64,000 nt of DNA from Nocardioides acrostichi. Lineage in GTDB: Bacteria; Actinomycetota; Actinomycetes; Propionibacteriales; Nocardioidaceae. Shown here piece after piece: positions 61,055 through 64,000 of this stretch. Numbering within the stretch: position 1 is the first letter of the stretch; each line of letters starts with the position of its first letter. The position numbers and the translations under genes were made by a program. A model generated the notes under the pieces. The model was not told the DNA's origin. It saw nothing but the letters and a program-made list of their open reading frames with translations, and did not search any database. The stretch covers positions 744,001 to 808,000 of the forward strand of contig NZ_JADIVZ010000001.1 in assembly GCF_015319165.1 (NCBI RefSeq), read 5' to 3'.

Positions 61055-63088
61055 ATGAAGCCCACCAACAGCCCCCGCACCACCGCTCAGCGCTGGACAG
61101 GCCGGAGGCCGGGACGACGCCACGCCGGTCTGCGCATCGGGGCACTGCAGCGTGACCTGTTGTTCCTCGTGGCGGCGGCCGTCGTGGCGGCCCTCGCGAT
61201 CCTGCCGGGCCGCACGGGGGAGGGAACCTCGATCGCCACCATGCAGCTGGTCGGGCAGATGGCTGCCATGATCGTGGCCGCCATTGGGCTGAACCTGGTG
61301 GCTGGGCTGACGCGACTGGTCTCGCTCGGGCAAGGGGCGTTCTACGCCCTGGGCGCCTACGCCTTCAGCTACCTGCTGCTCGACGTCGGCCTGCCGGCGC
61401 TGCCCGCCATGCTCGTCACGGTCCTCGGCTGCGCCGGAGTCGGTGCCGTGGTGGCCCTCGGCAGCCTGAGGTTGCGCGGGCCCGAGTTCACCATGATCAC
61501 CCTGGCCCTGGCCGTGCTAGTGCAGCAGATCCTCCTGCGGTGGCCTGAGCTGGGGGCTGCCTCCGGCTACCCGAACCCCCTGCAGCACGGGACCGGGCTG
61601 CTGGACCCCGTGTCCGTCCTCGGCTTCGAGTTCGACCCACCGCTCACGGGTGGTGTGGTCGCCACGGCCATGGTGCCCATCGCCGTGATCACGGTCGTGG
61701 CGCTGGTGCTCTACCGCAACCTGTGCCGGTCCGCGTGGGGTCGATCGCTGCGCGCGGTGGGCGAGAGTGACATGCTGGCCGCGCACCTGGGGGTCAACGT
61801 GTTCTGGCGCAAGACCGCCGCCTTGGCGCTCTCGAGCGCCCTGGGCGCCGTAGGGGGGATCTTCTACGTCTTGATCTACGCCCACGTGCAACCGGAGTCC
61901 TTCGACCTCTTCCTCTCGATCTCCATCCTGCTGGCCGTGCTGCTCGGCGGAGGCGGCACGGTCCTAGGCCCGGTGATCGGGTCCGCGGTCATCGTCTGGC
62001 TCCAGCAGTCCCAGGTGCTCGACGGCGTCACATCCTTCGAGCAGGAGCACCTCAGCTCGTCGTGGTACCTCTCGACCCCAGGGCTGCTGGGCGTGCTGCT
62101 GATCCTGGTGCTCTTCTTGATGCCGCAAGGCATCACCGGCACTCTCGCCAAGCTGTGGAGCCATCGCGCGGGTCAGACCACGAGTGTCGAGACCGAGCCC
62201 GGCATCGCCGGCGGGGGCGACGAGCGACGCGTGGTTCGCCTCCTCGAGCAGCCCGATCAGATGCGCGACGGGGCGCAGGCCCTGCTGCTCACCGACGTCA
62301 CCAAGCGCTTCGGCGGCCTGGTCGCGGTCGATGCTCTCGACCTGAGCGTGGACTACGGATCGGTCCACGCGATCATCGGCCCCAACGGAGCCGGCAAGAG
62401 CACCGTGGCGAACCTCGTCACCGGCGTCTATCGCCCCGGGAGCGGCTCGGTCGCCTTCGAGGGCACCGAGCTCTCCACGAGGCGGCCTCACGACATCGCC
62501 AGGCTGGGGGTGGCGCGGACCTTCCAGACCCCGCAGCTGTTCAGCTCCGAGACCGTCTTGGAGAACGTGAAGGCCGGCTTCGCCGACACGGCCTCGCTGC
62601 CCTGGTGGAAGGCCTCGCTCAAGCCTCCCGGCCAATACCGGCGGGAGGCCGAGCTCGACCGGGATGCCCGGGCACTGCTGGCCCGGGTCGGGCTCGCGCA
62701 CGACGAGCGGACGCTCGCAGGAGCCCTCGCGTACGGCAAGGCCCGTGCGCTGGAGATCGCCCGGGCGCTGGCGCGCCAACCGAGGCTGCTGATCCTCGAC
62801 GAGCCGGCGGCCGGGCTGAACTCGACGGAGGTTGCGGTCCTCGGCGAGCTCCTCATGGAGCTGCGTCGAGACGGCATGGCCCTCGTCGTCGTCGAGCACC
62901 ACATGGATCTCGTCGCCAGCGTGGCAGACGTGGTGACGTGCATGGCCGAGGGCCGCGTCCTCGCCAGGGGCACCGCCGCAGAGGTTCTGGCCGACCAGGA
63001 GGTCGTCGCCGCGTACCTGGGGCGTCCTGCCGAGGACGGCGGCGAGACCCTCACGGATCCGCGCCCGGCAGGGGGTGGTCAGGCATGA
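61055..63088 (+). CDS. Fused LivM-like permease and LivG-like ATPase
   Basis: 677 aa; ATG 5 nt after the LivH stop. Residues ~30-365 form the LivM-like membrane domain (GLNLVAGLTRLVSLGQGAFY; SLRLRGPEFTMITLALAV; LLGGGGTVLGPVIGSAVIVW). Residues ~420-665 form the LivG-like ATPase with Walker A GPNGAGKST and Walker B LLILDEPAAGL, and a relaxed signature LAYGKARALEIARAL. The linker contains no stop or second start, so it is a genuine fusion. It provides half of the pore and one of the two ATPases; LivF supplies the other. Confidence 0.92.
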   Translation: MKPTNSPRTTAQRWTGRRPGRRHAGLRIGALQRDLLFLVAAAVVAALAILPGRTGEGTSIATMQLVGQMAAMIVAAIGLNLVAGLTRLVSLGQGAFYALGAYAFSYLLLDVGLPALPAMLVTVLGCAGVGAVVALGSLRLRGPEFTMITLALAVLVQQILLRWPELGAASGYPNPLQHGTGLLDPVSVLGFEFDPPLTGGVVATAMVPIAVITVVALVLYRNLCRSAWGRSLRAVGESDMLAAHLGVNVFWRKTAALALSSALGAVGGIFYVLIYAHVQPESFDLFLSISILLAVLLGGGGTVLGPVIGSAVIVWLQQSQVLDGVTSFEQEHLSSSWYLSTPGLLGVLLILVLFLMPQGITGTLAKLWSHRAGQTTSVETEPGIAGGGDERRVVRLLEQPDQMRDGAQALLLTDVTKRFGGLVAVDALDLSVDYGSVHAIIGPNGAGKSTVANLVTGVYRPGSGSVAFEGTELSTRRPHDIARLGVARTFQTPQLFSSETVLENVKAGFADTASLPWWKASLKPPGQYRREAELDRDARALLARVGLAHDERTLAGALAYGKARALEIARALARQPRLLILDEPAAGLNSTEVAVLGELLMELRRDGMALVVVEHHMDLVASVADVVTCMAEGRVLARGTAAEVLADQEVVAAYLGRPAEDGGETLTDPRPAGGGQA

Positions 63089-63801
63089 CGCTCCAGGCGC
63101 GTGGTCTCGAGGCCGGCTACGGTCGGGCCGCGATCCTGTCGTCCATCGACCTCACCCTCGAGCCCGGCGGCATCGTGGCCGTGATCGGGTCCAACGGCGC
63201 CGGGAAGTCGACCTTGGCGCGCACGCTCGCGGGCCTGCTGCGGCTCAAGCAGGGTGAGATCGAGGCCGACGGGGTACTGGTCCAGGACCACTCGGCCGAG
63301 CGGCGCGCGCGCAGCGGACTCATCCTGGTGCCCGAGGGACGTCGGCTCTTCGGGCGTCAGACCGTCGCCGAGAACATCCGGATCGGCGGCAGAGCCGCGA
63401 GTCGTCGTTCGCCCGAGCGAGCCAGGCAGAACGTCGAGATGCTCCTCGACAGCTTCCCGGTTCTGCGAGAGCGCTGGAACCAGAAGGCCGGTCTCCTCTC
63501 GGGCGGCGAGCAGCAGATGGTAGCGCTGACGCGGGCCGTGGCCTCCGAGCCTCGCTACCTCCTGCTCGACGAGCCGTCGCTCGGGCTTAGTCCGAGGCTG
63601 ACCCAGGAGGTCTTCAGGCTGGTGACCCTGATCGCCCGGGAGACCGGCGCCGGCATCCTCCTCATCGAGCAGATGGCCGAGCAGGCCCTGCAGATCGCCG
63701 ACTTCGCCTACGTGCTCGAACAGGGCCGCATCACGGCCGAGGGGCCCTCATCCGAGGTGGGGAGCTCCGAGGCTGTGCGCACGGCCTACCTAGGCAAGTA
63801 G
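63085..63801 (+). CDS. Branched-chain-type ABC importer ATPase (LivF-like)
   Basis: 238 aa, ATGA overlap with the fused gene. Walker A GSNGAGKST, LSGGEQQMVALTRAV signature, LLLDEPSLGLSPRL Walker B. VPEGRRLFGRQTVAENI is the typical LivF segment. It dimerises with the ATPase half of the preceding protein to drive uptake. Confidence 0.94.
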   Translation: MTLQARGLEAGYGRAAILSSIDLTLEPGGIVAVIGSNGAGKSTLARTLAGLLRLKQGEIEADGVLVQDHSAERRARSGLILVPEGRRLFGRQTVAENIRIGGRAASRRSPERARQNVEMLLDSFPVLRERWNQKAGLLSGGEQQMVALTRAVASEPRYLLLDEPSLGLSPRLTQEVFRLVTLIARETGAGILLIEQMAEQALQIADFAYVLEQGRITAEGPSSEVGSSEAVRTAYLGK

Positions 63802-63806
63802 CCCCC

Positions 63807-63820
63807 TGGAGGAACCTCCA
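63807..63820 (+). terminator. Short hairpin after the ABC-importer operon
   Basis: TGGAG-GAAC-CTCCA: five base pairs with a tetraloop, flanked by two more pairable bases across a mismatch. It is weak and lacks a U-tract. It lies in the 75-nt gap before the acyl-CoA dehydrogenase gene. Confidence 0.3.
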
Positions 63821-63876
63821 AGGCGCTGCGGTCGGCGTGGCGCGACGGGTGCCGGCGCCGCACTACCTTCTCCGAC

Positions 63877-64000
63877 ATGGTCCTCACCGACGAACAGAAG
63901 AGCTTCATCTCCGCAGTCCGCGCCTTCTGCGCGAAGGAGGCCGGAACGATCGAGCAGCGCGACGCGCTGTCGGACGACCGGCGTGCCAAGGACAACGTCG
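63877..64000 (+). CDS. Acyl-CoA dehydrogenase N-terminus, 3'-truncated by window end
   Basis: Only 41 codons are visible: MVLTDEQKSFISAVRAFCAK and then EAGTIEQRDALSDDRR. The start LTDEQ..ISAVRAFCAKE is the usual N-terminal helix of acyl-CoA dehydrogenases (LTEEQ..RDTVRDFA pattern). It follows the branched-chain-type importer on the same strand. With the ACAD10/LvaA-like kinase at 57652 it would complete a hydroxyacyl phosphorylation/elimination pair. The rest of the gene is outside the window. Confidence 0.75.
   Translation, partial: MVLTDEQKSFISAVRAFCAKEAGTIEQRDALSDDRRAKDNV

Noticed and set aside
1..64000. Mobile elements, prophage, tRNA attachment sites or a defence island
   Set aside because: No transposase, integrase, terminal repeats, tRNA or known defence gene was recognised anywhere in the window.

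Overview
The window is high-G+C DNA (by eye about 70%; not computed). It has GTG/TTG starts, dense 4-nt ATGA/GTGA gene overlaps, actinobacterial-style regulators (PucR, MarR, FCD-type GntR, IclR, TetR, XRE-cupin) and Tat/lipoprotein signal peptides. This points to a free-living, nutritionally versatile actinomycete. The gene styles look Nocardioidaceae-like, but that placement is inference. No tRNA, rRNA, CRISPR array, transposase, integrase or phage gene was seen.

Layout. (A) 3-9601: a 5'-truncated FAD/Fe-S/CCG oxidoreductase, then a convergent six-gene operon (thiolase, acyl-CoA ligase, tandem-PCC protein, SDR, GlcD-type oxidase, zinc alcohol dehydrogenase). (B) 9731-16134: a PucR activator, then a hydrolase, a ribose-type ABC importer and a gamma-carbonic-anhydrase-like protein. 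(C) 26481 down to 16203, minus strand: a nine-gene catabolic operon (crotonase, acetoacetyl-CoA-synthetase-like ligase, lambda-crystallin-type dehydrogenase, acyl-CoA ligase, amidohydrolase, MarR, MFS, MBL hydrolase, FAH-family hydrolase). (D) 26796-35164: a second ribose-type ABC importer with a 3-hydroxyacyl-CoA-dehydrogenase-like protein, a GntR regulator, a cyclase-family hydrolase, an OtnK-like kinase and an OtnC-like aldolase/decarboxylase. (E) 35319-43601: a secreted clan GH-A-like protein, an XRE-cupin regulator, a DUF1028 protein and a dipeptide-type ABC importer. (F) 43858-50366: glycerol uptake and catabolism (glpF, glpK, glpD, an IclR regulator and a second glpK). (G) 50356-56208: secreted proteins with a TetR regulator. 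(H) 56471-64000: CaiB-type CoA-transferase, ACAD10/LvaA-like small-molecule kinase, a branched-chain-amino-acid-type ABC importer with a fused permease-ATPase, and the start of an acyl-CoA dehydrogenase.

Each module pairs uptake with CoA- or phosphate-dependent degradation and has its own regulator. The most informative signals are non-coding. A TCAGG-AAA-CCTGA palindrome occurs both in front of the MFS gene and in front of the crotonase gene 6.6 kb away, which defines a MarR regulon. A TTTCCTCT-N2-TTGT motif flanks the PucR gene in opposite orientations. A TGGT-CA-ACCA operator overlaps a consensus -35 box in front of the OtnK module. CRP-like TGTGA-N6-TCACA sites lie before modules B, F and H.

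Modules C, D and H have gene combinations that do not match a textbook pathway. They are the best candidates for undescribed catabolic routes: beta-hydroxy/beta-keto acid activation in C, a four-carbon sugar-acid-like route in D, and a hydroxyacyl kinase route in H. Substrates cannot be read from the sequence.
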